From positions 44,280-108,279 of the forward strand of contig JANNKH010000117.1 of assembly GCA_031396205.1 (NCBI GenBank): 64,000 nt of DNA. The letters run 5' to 3'. The position numbers and the translations under genes are program-made. The first letter of the stretch is position 1; every line of letters begins with the position of its first letter. Shown here one piece after another: positions 1 to 9,774 of the stretch. Source of the DNA: CAISIP01 sp031396205. Lineage in GTDB: Bacteria > Pseudomonadota > Gammaproteobacteria > Burkholderiales > Burkholderiaceae_C. The notes under the pieces were generated by a model. The model was given only the letters and a program-made list of their open reading frames with translations. It was not told the DNA's origin and did no database searches.

Positions 1-1101
1 GGATGAAGCCGCGCTGCGCTGCCACCTGCGCATAGGCCGGGTGGTCGTCGAGCAGGCAGGGCTTGATATTGGCCACTACCTGCATGCCCGATGCGTGGAA
101 ACGCGCGTTGAGGGTTTTCGGGTCCGGAAACTTGCTTCTGTTCCAGGTGAAGACATAACGCCGCTTGCCGCGCGACGAATAGCCCGAACCATAGTGGAAC
201 GCCGAACAGGGAATGCCTTCCTGTTCGATGCGACTGATGAAGCTGTCCAGTTGCTTCTGCGCATCGGGCGCGTCGGCCAGGCCCATCGCCGTTTGTGCAT
301 AGCCGAGCGACCAGCGGGGTGGCAGATGGGTGCCGCCGATCAGGCGCACGAAGCGCGCAATCACCGCGGCGGGCGTGGCGCCGGCGATGACGTAATAGTC
401 CAGGTCGCCGTCGTCGATTTCCACATGCCGGTACAGGCCGTGGTAGTTGTCGTGTTCGCAGCCCAGATCGAACGTGCAAGGCGCCAGTGTGTCGTAGTAG
501 ATGCCGCACCAGGCGCCACCGCTGCTTCGGCTCAGCACGAACGGCCAGTGCTTGTACAGCGGGTCGCCGCTGCGCGGGTCGTAGCCCAGCGCGTCCATCG
601 CCAGTGTGCGCAGGCGCCGGCCATGCAGGTTCAGCGGGCCGGTCTTGTCGCCCAGGCCGTAGTAACGGTCCCCGGGCTCGCGTTGCAGATAGTGCCGGAT
701 CGCGCCGGTGCGGTGGCTGGCCATGTAGGCGGCGCTGGCGCGATCTTGCAGCAGCAGGCGGCCCCGGCTGTCGGTCCAGCGCAGTGCCAGTGGTTCCGTG
801 CGCAATGTGAGTGACAAGTCAGCTGTCTGCAGCGTGATGGCGCCATCGACCTGTGACACCCGTGCCGCAGGGCACGCAAAGCCACTGCGATCGTCGCGCG
901 CGCGGCCGGACCATGCGACATCTTTGCCCGCCAGCGGCGCGATGGCCCAGGTGCGGGGCTCGCGGTAACCCGGGGCGGGCTTGATGCGCACCCGCGCGAT
1001 GTCACTCTCCAGTATCTCGACCGCCAGTTGGGCGCCGCCGCCGAGTGCCAGCGTGATGCCGTGGCCATCGGCTTGCGCGGCACCGGTCGCACACAACGCC
1101 T

Positions 1102-1105
<4 letters not shown>
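1..1105 (-). CDS. GH31 alpha-glucosidase, N-terminal part (runs off left edge)
   Basis: This is an open frame of 368 codons that starts at the ATG at 1105 and continues past position 1. The visible part has the GH31 N-terminal beta-sandwich followed by the start of the (beta/alpha)8 barrel: YYGLGDKTG at residues 148-156, LYKHWPFVLS at about 183-192, a GIYYD segment at 201-205 and LPPRWSLGY at 261-269. GH31 enzymes hydrolyse alpha-linked glucosides or xylosides with an Asp nucleophile, which would lie beyond the window. No signal peptide is visible, so it is probably cytoplasmic and acts on imported oligosaccharides. Its ATG overlaps the stop of the upstream ABC ATPase gene (ATGA), so it is the last visible gene of the importer operon. 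The family call is firm from the motifs. The exact substrate is unknown. Confidence 0.85.
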
Positions 1106-2154
<1,049 letters not shown>

Positions 2155-2196
2155 GTGGTGTTCCTGAATCGGGTGTCAAAGGATGGCGGAGCAGTG

Positions 2197-3240
2197 CTAC
2201 TTGACGCCGGCACTGGCAATTCCGGTGGTGATGTACTTCTGCAAAAAGGCAAACACCAGCGTGATCGGGATCAACGTGATCACCGTCATCGCCAGCAGGT
2301 AGTGCCACTGGGTATTGAGCTCGCCCTGGAACGCGTTGAGCGCCAGCTGCAGCGTGAAGAATTCCGAGCGTGAGAGCACGATCAGGGGCAACAAAAAGTC
2401 GTTCCAGCGCCACATCACCGAGAAGATCGCCAACACCGCCAGCGCCGGCGCGGCCAGCGGCAGGATGATCTTCCAGTAGATGCGCCATTCGCTGGCATGG
2501 TCCATTCGCGCGGCCTCCAGCAACTCGTCCGGAATCGTCAGCATGTACTGGCGCAGCAGGAACACGCCGGTGGGCGTGGCAATGGCCGGCAGTATCACGC
2601 CCCACAGGCTGTTGAGCAGGCCCACCGTGTTGATGACCAGGAACACCGGCACCAGGATGATGGTGGGCGGGATCATCAGCGTGGCGATGATCAGCAGGAA
2701 CACCGCCTTCTGACCGCGGAACTTGTACTTGGACAGCGCAAACGCAGCCATCGAATTGATCAGCAGCGTGAGCAGAGTGGCCACGACGGTAATGAACACG
2801 CTGTTCCACAGATACAGGCCGAAGCTGAACTTGGCGAAGATCTCGGTGTAGTTGGAAAACGCAAACTGCAGTTCGTTGACCGGCGTTCGGTCGTTGATGT
2901 TGACCCGAATCTGCTGCGCGGGGTTCGCAGGGTCGACCATCGTGGCCATGATGCCGATGCGGCGCACCTGGGCCATCGTGCGCAGCTCGCCCTTGTCGTC
3001 GCGTGTCAGATAAAGCGGCAGCGGCTTGTCGTGACCGGCCACCTGCACCGACTTCTGGGTGTAGGGCAAAAAGGTGGGCGGAAACTGGCTGATCGCGCTC
3101 TCGGTCTTGAACGACGACATGACCAGCCACAGCACCGGCGCGAACATCGTGAACAGGCCGATCATCAGGTAGATGTAGCTGAGCCAGTCGGTCCAGTCCA
3201 TCCGGCTGCGACCACGGGTTCGGGTGAGAAAGCCGGTCAT
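2197..3240 (-). CDS. Carbohydrate ABC transporter permease (MalG-like)
   Basis: A 347-residue inner-membrane subunit of a CUT1 importer. It has an N-terminal transmembrane helix (about residues 19-40) and five more helices from about residue 140 on. The EAA coupling loop reads EAARMDHASEWRIYWKIILP (about 232-251). Between helix 1 and helix 2 there is an unusually long, mostly polar periplasmic stretch (about residues 45-125), longer than in the shorter CUT1 permeases of roughly 280 residues. The gene is followed after 42 bp by the ATPase and preceded after 84 bp by the MalF-like permease. Confidence is high for the family and low for the substrate. Confidence 0.9.
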   Translation of the reverse strand: MTGFLTRTRGRSRMDWTDWLSYIYLMIGLFTMFAPVLWLVMSSFKTESAISQFPPTFLPYTQKSVQVAGHDKPLPLYLTRDDKGELRTMAQVRRIGIMATMVDPANPAQQIRVNINDRTPVNELQFAFSNYTEIFAKFSFGLYLWNSVFITVVATLLTLLINSMAAFALSKYKFRGQKAVFLLIIATLMIPPTIILVPVFLVINTVGLLNSLWGVILPAIATPTGVFLLRQYMLTIPDELLEAARMDHASEWRIYWKIILPLAAPALAVLAIFSVMWRWNDFLLPLIVLSRSEFFTLQLALNAFQGELNTQWHYLLAMTVITLIPITLVFAFLQKYITTGIASAGVK

Positions 3241-3324
3241 CTCAGTATCCGCAGGCCTGATGGGGGTTCGCCGACGGTCCCCGATTGACGCAAAGGCGAA
3301 ACAGGCGCGGCGCGTGACGGACCA

Positions 3325-4314
3325 TCATCTGGCTCTTTGCCCTGCATCGGACGCACGCGTCAGCCGCAGCTGAACCAGCGTCAGCAATACCAGCCCCAGT
3401 GCCAGCACCAGCGAAGCGGCAGCGGCAAGCCCGTACAGGTGGATCTGCTCGGCAAACCCGGTCTGGTAGATGAATTGCACGATGAAGGTTGTCGCCGATC
3501 CCGGGCCGCCACCCGTGAGCACGAACACCTCGTCAAAGATCTGTACTGCGCGGATCATTGCCAGCACAAGCACCACGATCAGATTGGGCATCAACAATGG
3601 CAGGGTGATGCGCCGCAGAGTGCGCCAGGGCGAGGCGCCGTCCATCTCGGCGGCCTCGTACATGTCCTTCGGGATCGCCTGCAGGCCGGCCAGCAGGATC
3701 AGCGTATAAAACCCCATGTGGGCCCAGATCGACACGAACACGGTCCAGAAAAACGCCCAGGAAGCGGTTGTCAACCATTCGACCGGTGAAGCCCCGATAC
3801 CCACCAGCACGGCGTTGAATACGCCCTGGCTTTGCAGCAGCCATTTCCAGATCAGCGCCACAACCACCGGCGACAACAGCACCGGATAAAAAAATACGCC
3901 ACGCCAGAAACCGCGCCCGATGATCTTGCGGTTAAGTACCAGCGCGGTGACGAGCGAGAGCAACACCATCAGTACCACCTGGATCAGGCTGAACTGCACC
4001 GTGTTGAAGATGGCGCGCCAGAACACGTCCTTGCGGCAGCTCTGGATGTCGAAATAGTCGCGGCATTCGAACAGGATGCCGAAGTTCTCAGCACCGGTAA
4101 ACGGCCGATCGAATGGCATCAGGTTGACACCGCCGGTGCTCGCGTAGACCAGGTTGATGGCGATCGGCAGGAATGTGAACAGGCCGAACACGACCAGGTT
4201 CGGCGCGACGAACAACCAGCCCAGCCGCGCCAGCCCCAGCCGGCGCTGCGCCAGCCGGAACAAGGGCTCGAACAGGTTGAAGAACAGGCCCACGATGCGC
4301 GTCAACAGTGGCAC
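3325..4314 (-). CDS. Carbohydrate ABC transporter permease (MalF-like)
   Basis: A 329-residue integral membrane protein forming the partner permease of the importer. The first helix is at about residues 31-55 (LFVAPNLVVFGLFTFLPIAI), then a periplasmic segment with two Cys residues (FECRDYF...QSCRKD), then five helices. The EAA loop EAAEMDGASPWRTLRRITLP (about 223-242) contacts the ATPase. It starts 25 bp after the stop of the binding-protein gene, so the genes are co-transcribed. The two Cys residues could form a disulfide, which is unusual for MalF-like proteins, but I cannot confirm this. Confidence 0.9.
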   Translation of the reverse strand: MPLLTRIVGLFFNLFEPLFRLAQRRLGLARLGWLFVAPNLVVFGLFTFLPIAINLVYASTGGVNLMPFDRPFTGAENFGILFECRDYFDIQSCRKDVFWRAIFNTVQFSLIQVVLMVLLSLVTALVLNRKIIGRGFWRGVFFYPVLLSPVVVALIWKWLLQSQGVFNAVLVGIGASPVEWLTTASWAFFWTVFVSIWAHMGFYTLILLAGLQAIPKDMYEAAEMDGASPWRTLRRITLPLLMPNLIVVLVLAMIRAVQIFDEVFVLTGGGPGSATTFIVQFIYQTGFAEQIHLYGLAAAASLVLALGLVLLTLVQLRLTRASDAGQRAR

Positions 4315-4339
4315 GAAGGGCCCTTTGCCGGTCAGGCGC

Positions 4340-5632
4340 CTACTTCGTCGCCTGCTTGACCGCGTCAGCCATGTCGGCTGCGATCTTGGTCATGGCTTCG
4401 TCCGCGCTCATCTCGCCAACGATGGCCTGGGTCACCCGGGTCACGGTCGGCAACATCACGGCCCGGTTGTATTTGTAGCCCTGGAACTGGTAGGCCACCG
4501 GCGACAGACTGGCCACGCCGGAGCTGAATACGCCCAGCGCAGCCTGCGCCACAGGGGTCGCGCCCGGATACTTAACGCCCTTCTTGGCCAATCCGGCATG
4601 GGCCGGGATGTTGTTGGTCTTGCCGGTGAACTCGGCGTAATTGGCTTCCTGCGCCATGAAGTCCAGGAACATGCCGACATCCTTGGGCGACTTGGACGTC
4701 TTCAGCGCCACCCAGGCCGCACCGCCGGGAATGCCGGAGCAAGCCGCCGGGCCGCAGGGGTTGGGCACGGCGACCCAGTCGAATGCGGTGCCGATGTCCT
4801 TCTGCAGCCGGTTGATCTGCCAGGAGCCCGACAACACCATCGCAACGCGCGCATTCTTGAATTCGCCGATCGAGTCGGCATAACTGGAGCCGCCGGTGCC
4901 GCCCCAGACCTCCTTGAGCATCGCGCCGTCCTTGTGCCAGCCGACGAACTTGGTGACCGCGGTCTTGTAGCCGTCGTCCATCACCAGATCGCCCTTGGCA
5001 TCAAAAATCTTCGCGCCGTAGCTGATCGCCGGACCGGCAAACCGGTGGCCGGAGCGGTCCCATGCCAGCGCGGCTGGCAACTGGTTGGCCTTGGCGACCT
5101 TGCGGGCGGCATCGACCCACTCGTCCCAGGTCGCCTTTGGCCCGGGCATCGGCACCTTGGCCTGTTCGAACAGCGTCTTGTTGACATACGGACCGGTCAT
5201 CGTCAGTTGCGACATGAAACCGTAGATGCCCTTGTCGCCGGCACTCGGGCGCAACCAGGGCAGGGTGGCGCCAAAATTGGCCTCCCAGTAGCCCTTGTCC
5301 TTGACATGCGCGCTGACGTCCATGTAGTACTTGGACAAGCCCCCCAGGTCGGTCACGCGGGCGATATCCGGGCCCTGGCCGGCGGCCAGTTGCACCGGCA
5401 GCTGCTCGACGATGCTTTTATAGGGAACGACATCGATCACGACTTTGGTGCCGGCATTCTGGGCTTCGAAGCGTTTGGCCTGTTCGGTCACGACATCGCA
5501 TTCGATGCCATCCTGGTAACACATAACGCGGATTTCGGCGCTGTGCACAGCGGCGGGCAGAACGAACAGGGCAGCGACGAGCGCGCCAAGGGGATGGTTC
5601 AGGACACGGGTTACCATGATGGACGCTTTCAT
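4340..5632 (-). CDS. Sugar ABC transporter substrate-binding protein
   Basis: A 430-residue periplasmic binding protein of the family-1 extracellular solute-binding group. A signal peptide is clear (hydrophobic core LGALVAALFVLPAAVHS, cleavage before AEIRVMCY at about residue 32). The mature part has the usual opening in which a polypeptide-long oligosaccharide-binding cleft is formed, with KRFEAQNAGTKV and VQLAAGQGPDIARV typical of CUT1 binding proteins. Several Cys residues (CYQDGIEC; NPCGPAAC) could form disulfides in the periplasm. It is the first gene of the leftward importer operon. A divergent gene starts 97 bp away, so the promoter lies in 5633-5729. The ligand is probably an alpha-glucoside, given the downstream GH31 gene. 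Confidence 0.9.
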   Translation of the reverse strand: MKASIMVTRVLNHPLGALVAALFVLPAAVHSAEIRVMCYQDGIECDVVTEQAKRFEAQNAGTKVVIDVVPYKSIVEQLPVQLAAGQGPDIARVTDLGGLSKYYMDVSAHVKDKGYWEANFGATLPWLRPSAGDKGIYGFMSQLTMTGPYVNKTLFEQAKVPMPGPKATWDEWVDAARKVAKANQLPAALAWDRSGHRFAGPAISYGAKIFDAKGDLVMDDGYKTAVTKFVGWHKDGAMLKEVWGGTGGSSYADSIGEFKNARVAMVLSGSWQINRLQKDIGTAFDWVAVPNPCGPAACSGIPGGAAWVALKTSKSPKDVGMFLDFMAQEANYAEFTGKTNNIPAHAGLAKKGVKYPGATPVAQAALGVFSSGVASLSPVAYQFQGYKYNRAVMLPTVTRVTQAIVGEMSADEAMTKIAADMADAVKQATK

Positions 5633-5657
5633 GAAAGTGGTTGGATCCGGTCGCCAT

Positions 5658-5689
5658 CGTAGGTCATAACCGCGAAAGGGGACCTATCG
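5658..5689. promoter_or_regulatory. Inverted repeat in the divergent promoter region
   Basis: The 97-bp gap between the divergent binding-protein and esterase genes contains TAGGTC (5660-5665) and its reverse complement GACCTA (5681-5686), with CG on the outer sides of both arms. The position suggests an operator controlling one or both genes. No regulator gene is adjacent, and the spacing (15 bp) is not diagnostic of a family. Confidence 0.3.
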
Positions 5690-5729
5690 TTTTTACCGAC
5701 CCAGTCATATAGATAACCTGCTTGACACG

Positions 5730-6818
5730 ATGGTGACTGCACCTGGTGCGGATTGGCCCGATCCATTGCGAACCCTGGCCGGACATCGGGTTGCCGATGC
5801 CGGCCAATGGCCGACGCGGCGCCTGGAGATCATGGAGCTGATGCTGCCGCTGATCTACGGGTGTTTACCCGACCGGCCCATGGCAACGCGCATCGCGCGT
5901 CTGCACTCCACCGTTCTGCGGCGCCTGGGCGGCGCGCGCTTGTTGAGCTGCCGCATCGAGCCCCAAGCCATGGCACCATTTCAGTTGCGGCTGTTCATAC
6001 CCGAAGGCTCCGGGCCGTTCCCGGTCATCATCAGCGGCGATGGCTGCTGGCACTATGCCGACCACGCCGCGCTGGGCGCGATGCTGGCGCGCGGCTATGT
6101 ATTCGCCCAATTCAACCGGGTCGAGATCGCACCCGATCCGGGCGGCCCTGCGACCGGCGTGACGCTGTCGCAAGCCTCGGCGCAGCCCCGCACCTTGGCG
6201 GCATGGGCCTGGGCCTACCACCGGGTGGTGGATGCCCTGCTCCCGCTGGACTGGATCGACACAGCGTCCATTGCCGTGGTCGGGCACTCCCGTGGCGGCA
6301 AGGCCGCGCTACTGGCCGGCGCAACCGACTTGCGCATCGCTTTGACCAGCGCCAACAATTCCGGCGCCGGCGGTGCGGGCAGTTTTCGCCACCAGGGTCC
6401 GGGGTCAGAGACCCTGACCGAGCTGCTGCGCCATTTCGGGTATTGGTTTGATCCACAACTGCAGGCCTATGCCGGCCAAGAGCACACGCTGCCGTTCGAC
6501 CAGCATTTCCTGAAGGCGCTCGTTGCCCCGCGTGCATTGCTGACGACCGAGGCCCTGGACGACCATTGGGCCAACCCGCAAGGCGCCTGGCAGACCCATC
6601 GGGCCGCCCGCTGTGTGTTCGAGTTGCTGGGCGCAGCACACAGGCAGGCGATCGTGTTTCGAGGCGGCGGGCACGACCACCTGCTAGCCGATTGGCATTG
6701 CCTGTTGGACTTTGCCGACGCAGCGCTGCGCGGCATCCCTGTGCAGCGACCGCCCGAAGTGGATCCGTTTCCGGGACTTCCATTGCCGGCGCGCTGGATG
6801 ACTTCGCGCCCGGGATGA
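5730..6818 (+). CDS. Alpha/beta hydrolase, glucuronoyl esterase (CE15)-like
   Basis: A 362-residue alpha/beta hydrolase. The nucleophile motif GHSRGGK puts the catalytic Ser at residue 187. The following segment (RIALTSANNSGAGGAGSFR, 202-220) and the region around ALVAPRALL, ALDDHWANPQGAW and GGGHDH (His315) match the layout of carbohydrate esterase family 15, whose members cleave ester bonds between glucuronic acid and lignin alcohols. The classical CE15 nucleophile motif is GCSR, so the Cys is replaced by His here. There is no signal peptide, which is odd for a plant-cell-wall esterase and suggests that it acts on imported esters. It is divergent from the sugar importer operon and upstream of hyi. 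Confidence 0.65.
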   Translation: MVTAPGADWPDPLRTLAGHRVADAGQWPTRRLEIMELMLPLIYGCLPDRPMATRIARLHSTVLRRLGGARLLSCRIEPQAMAPFQLRLFIPEGSGPFPVIISGDGCWHYADHAALGAMLARGYVFAQFNRVEIAPDPGGPATGVTLSQASAQPRTLAAWAWAYHRVVDALLPLDWIDTASIAVVGHSRGGKAALLAGATDLRIALTSANNSGAGGAGSFRHQGPGSETLTELLRHFGYWFDPQLQAYAGQEHTLPFDQHFLKALVAPRALLTTEALDDHWANPQGAWQTHRAARCVFELLGAAHRQAIVFRGGGHDHLLADWHCLLDFADAALRGIPVQRPPEVDPFPGLPLPARWMTSRPG

Positions 6819-6900
6819 GCGCCTATGTCAGCGCCGGTCTCGGCGGTCGAACTGCTGGCTTTGCACAGTCTTTGCGCAGTCTTTGCACTACGATAGCGCC

Positions 6901-7731
6901 ATGCCCCAATTCGCCGCCAATCTATCCTGGTTGTACACCGACCTGCCGTTCGCCGATCGCTTCCTGGCCGCCGCGCGTGACGGATTCAAAGCCGTCGAAT
7001 GCATGTTTCCCTACGAGCTGCCGAAACAAGAGATCGCCGCGCGACTGCGCGACAACGGCCTGTCCATGGTGTTGTTCAACGGACCGCCCGGCACGGCTGC
7101 GCAGGCTATGCCCGGTGGTACTCCGGACCCTGGCGCAAAGGGAACTGCTGCCTGGCCCGGGCGCGAGGCGGACTTCCGTGCCGGCGTGGCGCTGGCGCTG
7201 GAGTATGCTGCGGCGCTGCAATGCCCGCGCGTGCACCTGATGGCCGGCCTGGTACCCAGCGCAGCGGCGCAGGAAGCCATGCACCGGACCTATGTCGAGA
7301 ACCTGCGCTGGGCCGCCGCGCAGGCGGCACCTGCCGAGGTGCAGATACTGATCGAGCCCATCAACCTGCGCGACAATCCGGGTTATTACCTGCACCGACA
7401 AGACCGTGCGCATGCGGTGGTGCAGCAGGTGGGCGCTGACAACCTCAAGGTGCAGATGGACCTGTACCACTGCCAGATTACCGAAGGTGATGTGTCGTCG
7501 ATGTTGCGCCAGTACCTTCCCGGCGGCCGGGTTGGCCACCTGCAGTTGGCCGGCGTACCTGAACGCCATGAGCCCGATAGCGGCGAACTGCATTACCCCT
7601 ATCTGTTTTCGCTGCTCGATGCGCTCGGCTACCCAGGCTGGGTCGGCTGTGAATACCGGCCGCGCGACAAGTCGCCGGGCGGCACCTCGCGCGGCTTGCA
7701 GTGGGTGCGGCCCTGGCTGAAGGCCGGTTGA
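6901..7731 (+). CDS. hyi: Hydroxypyruvate isomerase family protein
   Basis: A 276-residue TIM-barrel protein of the xylose-isomerase-like superfamily. The start MPQFAANLSWL and the block GFKAVECMFPYELP are typical of hydroxypyruvate isomerase, which interconverts hydroxypyruvate and tartronate semialdehyde. Metal-ligand positions are visible as the Glu in IEPIN, the Asp/His in QMDLYHCQ and the Glu in GWVGCEYRP. An upstream in-frame ATG at 6883 exists, but family members start at MPxFAANLS, so 6901 is preferred. Typical length is about 258-265; here a loop GGTPDPGAKG (about residues 73-82) adds a few residues. Other members of this family are sugar epimerases, so the substrate is not certain. 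Confidence 0.8.
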   Translation: MPQFAANLSWLYTDLPFADRFLAAARDGFKAVECMFPYELPKQEIAARLRDNGLSMVLFNGPPGTAAQAMPGGTPDPGAKGTAAWPGREADFRAGVALALEYAAALQCPRVHLMAGLVPSAAAQEAMHRTYVENLRWAAAQAAPAEVQILIEPINLRDNPGYYLHRQDRAHAVVQQVGADNLKVQMDLYHCQITEGDVSSMLRQYLPGGRVGHLQLAGVPERHEPDSGELHYPYLFSLLDALGYPGWVGCEYRPRDKSPGGTSRGLQWVRPWLKAG

Positions 7732-8077
7732 CCCTGTGCGTTGGCGGGTCGGCGCCCGTGTCCCAGGGTGCCGGACGGACCACTACCGCCTAAGCACGCC
7801 CAGCTGCCAGTTCGGCCTGCAAGGACATCACGCGTTCGACCTAAATCTCGCTTCGCGCAGCTGGTGGACATCGAGTGCGCGCAGAGGGCTGCGTCTGACC
7901 GCGCTGCCGAACAGGCCTTCACGCTGGCGCAGGCGCTTGAAGAAGCGGATGCTGACGTCGACGTGCTGGTTCGAAGACGCCAGCACCGGCGCGCGCTTTT
8001 CGTGCAGGGCCCGGTTGCCCGCCACATCGCCTGCCGCAAAGCGACAGTGGAAGTTGCGCGCCAGCGGTCGCTGCGGC
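7732..8077. other. Intergenic stretch between hyi and the aldolase gene
   Basis: These 346 bp lie between two convergent genes. The composition is coding-like (high GC3) on the minus strand, where a frame continues from inside the aldolase gene and ends near 7828 (visible residues such as RNFHCRFAAGDVAGNRALHE). I recognise no domain in any of the six frames and no clear terminator. It could be the remnant of a lost downstream gene of the aldolase operon, but nothing proves this. Confidence 0.3.
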
Positions 8078-8992
8078 TCAGACGGTGGCAAGCGGCGCAC
8101 CGATGGCGCGATAGGCAGCGCGTACCGCCCGTTCCTCGTTCTGGTCCAGCGGGCACAGCGGCGCACGAACGTTGAGCCAGGCATCATCGCCGGTCTGCTC
8201 TGCCAGCATGGTCTTGTAGACATTGACGAACTGCATGCCGGGGCGCAGCGACAACACGGCCAGCAGGTCCAGCACCAGCTTTTCGTCCGCCGGCGCAACT
8301 AGCTGCGGACTGGCGACGATGCGTGCCATCAGCGCCGGTGCGATATTGGCCAGGCCATTGATCGAGCCGCTGCCGCCGGCGACCATGACCTGCGCCACAT
8401 ATTGCTCGGCGCCGCTGAGGATGGCCAACTGCGGAAACGCCCTGGCCAGCGCCAGGCCATTTTCCAGACTGCCGCTGCTGTCCTTGACACCGATCACCTG
8501 GCCGGCATGCCGCTCGGCCAGTATGCGCACGCTGTCGGGGCTGAAGACCACGCTGGACAGGCCGGGAATATGGTAGAGCAGCATCTTGAGCCGCGGGTCG
8601 TCGATGCCCTCCACCACGGTGGACACCGCTGCCATGATGCCCGCGTCGCGCGGCTGGCGGAAATAGAACGGCGGCATGTACAGCTGGCGGAAACAACCCT
8701 TGGCAATCGCATGCCGGCCCAGGTCGATCGCGTCAGCCAATGCGCTGCAGCTGGTCGTCACCACGATCTGGTCCGGTCGCACGCCGCCAGCGAGCAAGGT
8801 ATCGAGCAATCCCTTGCGCTCGGTATTGGTAAACGCCGGTCCTTCACTGGTGGTGCCAAAAATGGTTACGCCGTCGCAGCCCCTGGCAAGCAGGTGTTTG
8901 ACGTGGGTTAGCACCCGGCCATTGTCCAGCCGTCCATCGGCAGTGACGGGGGTGAGAATGGCCGGCCAGAGGCCGGAAATATCCTGGTTCAA
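8078..8992 (-). CDS. DapA-family aldolase (possible 2-keto-3-deoxy-sugar-acid aldolase)
   Basis: A 304-residue protein of the dihydrodipicolinate synthase/N-acetylneuraminate lyase family. The family signatures are present: GTTSEG at residues 46-51, the conserved Tyr140 in YHIPG and the Schiff-base Lys170 in GVKDSSG. The start codon is TTG (8990-8992), preceded by a good ribosome-binding site (GAAGGA) that overlaps the stop of the GntR gene, so translation is probably coupled. With a FucU mutarotase and a GntR regulator in the same operon, it more likely cleaves a 2-keto-3-deoxy sugar acid to pyruvate plus an aldehyde than makes dihydrodipicolinate. The precise substrate (for example 2-keto-3-deoxy-L-fuconate) is inference. 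Confidence 0.85.
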   Translation of the reverse strand: MNQDISGLWPAILTPVTADGRLDNGRVLTHVKHLLARGCDGVTIFGTTSEGPAFTNTERKGLLDTLLAGGVRPDQIVVTTSCSALADAIDLGRHAIAKGCFRQLYMPPFYFRQPRDAGIMAAVSTVVEGIDDPRLKMLLYHIPGLSSVVFSPDSVRILAERHAGQVIGVKDSSGSLENGLALARAFPQLAILSGAEQYVAQVMVAGGSGSINGLANIAPALMARIVASPQLVAPADEKLVLDLLAVLSLRPGMQFVNVYKTMLAEQTGDDAWLNVRAPLCPLDQNEERAVRAAYRAIGAPLATV

Positions 8993-9003
8993 GTGCTTGT
9001 CCT

Positions 9004-9774
9004 TCAGCTTGGCGTGGATTGGGGACGGCGCAACGGCGTCCGAGTTGCGCCAGCAGAGGTGCTGGCCAGTTCCAGTGGCGCCGACAACACGCGATCGCGG
9101 GCGCTGCGGATATGCGCGTCCAGCAGTTCGGTTGCGAGCGTCGCGTCGCGCTGGCGCAATGCGGCAATGAAGTGCATATGCTCCTGCATCGCGGGAATCA
9201 GCCGCGCCGGCGTGATGACGCTGTGCTCGAGCTTGATCAGGCGGATGCGCAGGCTGTTCACGCGGTAGATCTCGGACACGATCTCGTTACCCAGCGCGTC
9301 GACCATGCGGTCATGCAGGCCCCAGTCCAGCGCCTGCGCATCGTCGAGCAGATGGCCATCGACCGGTGTTGCGCTGGCGCGGCGCAGGATGTCGCGGTGG
9401 CTCGCTTCGATCTGTTCGAGCTGCGCGTCGCTGGCTGAGTGCACGAAATGACGGATCGCCTCTTGCTCGATCATCGAGCGCACCTGGAATGCGTTGCGAA
9501 TCAACTTGAGGTCGACATGCGCGATCTGCAACCCGCGCTGGGGCACCGTCTTGATCAGCCCGGCCGCTTCGAGCCGCGGAATCATCTCGCGCACTGCTCC
9601 GAGTGGCATGTCCAGCAAGGTCATCAACTCGCGCTGCGAGATGAACTGCCCGCTGCGAATGCCGCCGCTGAGAATCTGCTGGGTGAAGCCCTGGTAGGCG
9701 CGGGCGCGCTGGCTGGTGCCTTCCGACGCTGGCGCAGCCGCGACCGGCGCCATGGCCTTGCGTTGCGTGGTCAT
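9004..9774 (-). CDS. GntR-family transcriptional regulator (FCD subfamily)
   Basis: A 256-residue regulator. An N-terminal winged helix (about residues 25-95, with ISQRELMTLLDMPLGAVREMIPRLEAAG-type spacing of the GntR fold) is followed by an all-helical FCD effector domain (about 100-235) with the metal/ligand-binding pattern D..H....H (LHDRMVDALGN, MQEHMHFIAAL). FCD regulators usually sense sugar acids or other organic acids. The ATG overlaps the fucU stop codon (ATGA at 9771-9774). A 12-bp near-palindrome occurs at this operon's promoter and again at the promoter of the aldo/keto reductase operon, making it the likely operator of this protein. Confidence 0.92.
   Translation of the reverse strand: MTTQRKAMAPVAAAPASEGTSQRARAYQGFTQQILSGGIRSGQFISQRELMTLLDMPLGAVREMIPRLEAAGLIKTVPQRGLQIAHVDLKLIRNAFQVRSMIEQEAIRHFVHSASDAQLEQIEASHRDILRRASATPVDGHLLDDAQALDWGLHDRMVDALGNEIVSEIYRVNSLRIRLIKLEHSVITPARLIPAMQEHMHFIAALRQRDATLATELLDAHIRSARDRVLSAPLELASTSAGATRTPLRRPQSTPS

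Noticed and set aside
7629..8302. Overlapping long frames on both strands around 7.6-8.3 kb
   Set aside because: Most are antisense or shifted readings of the aldolase gene and have the Arg/Ala/Ser-rich composition of high-GC shadows; no domain was recognised.
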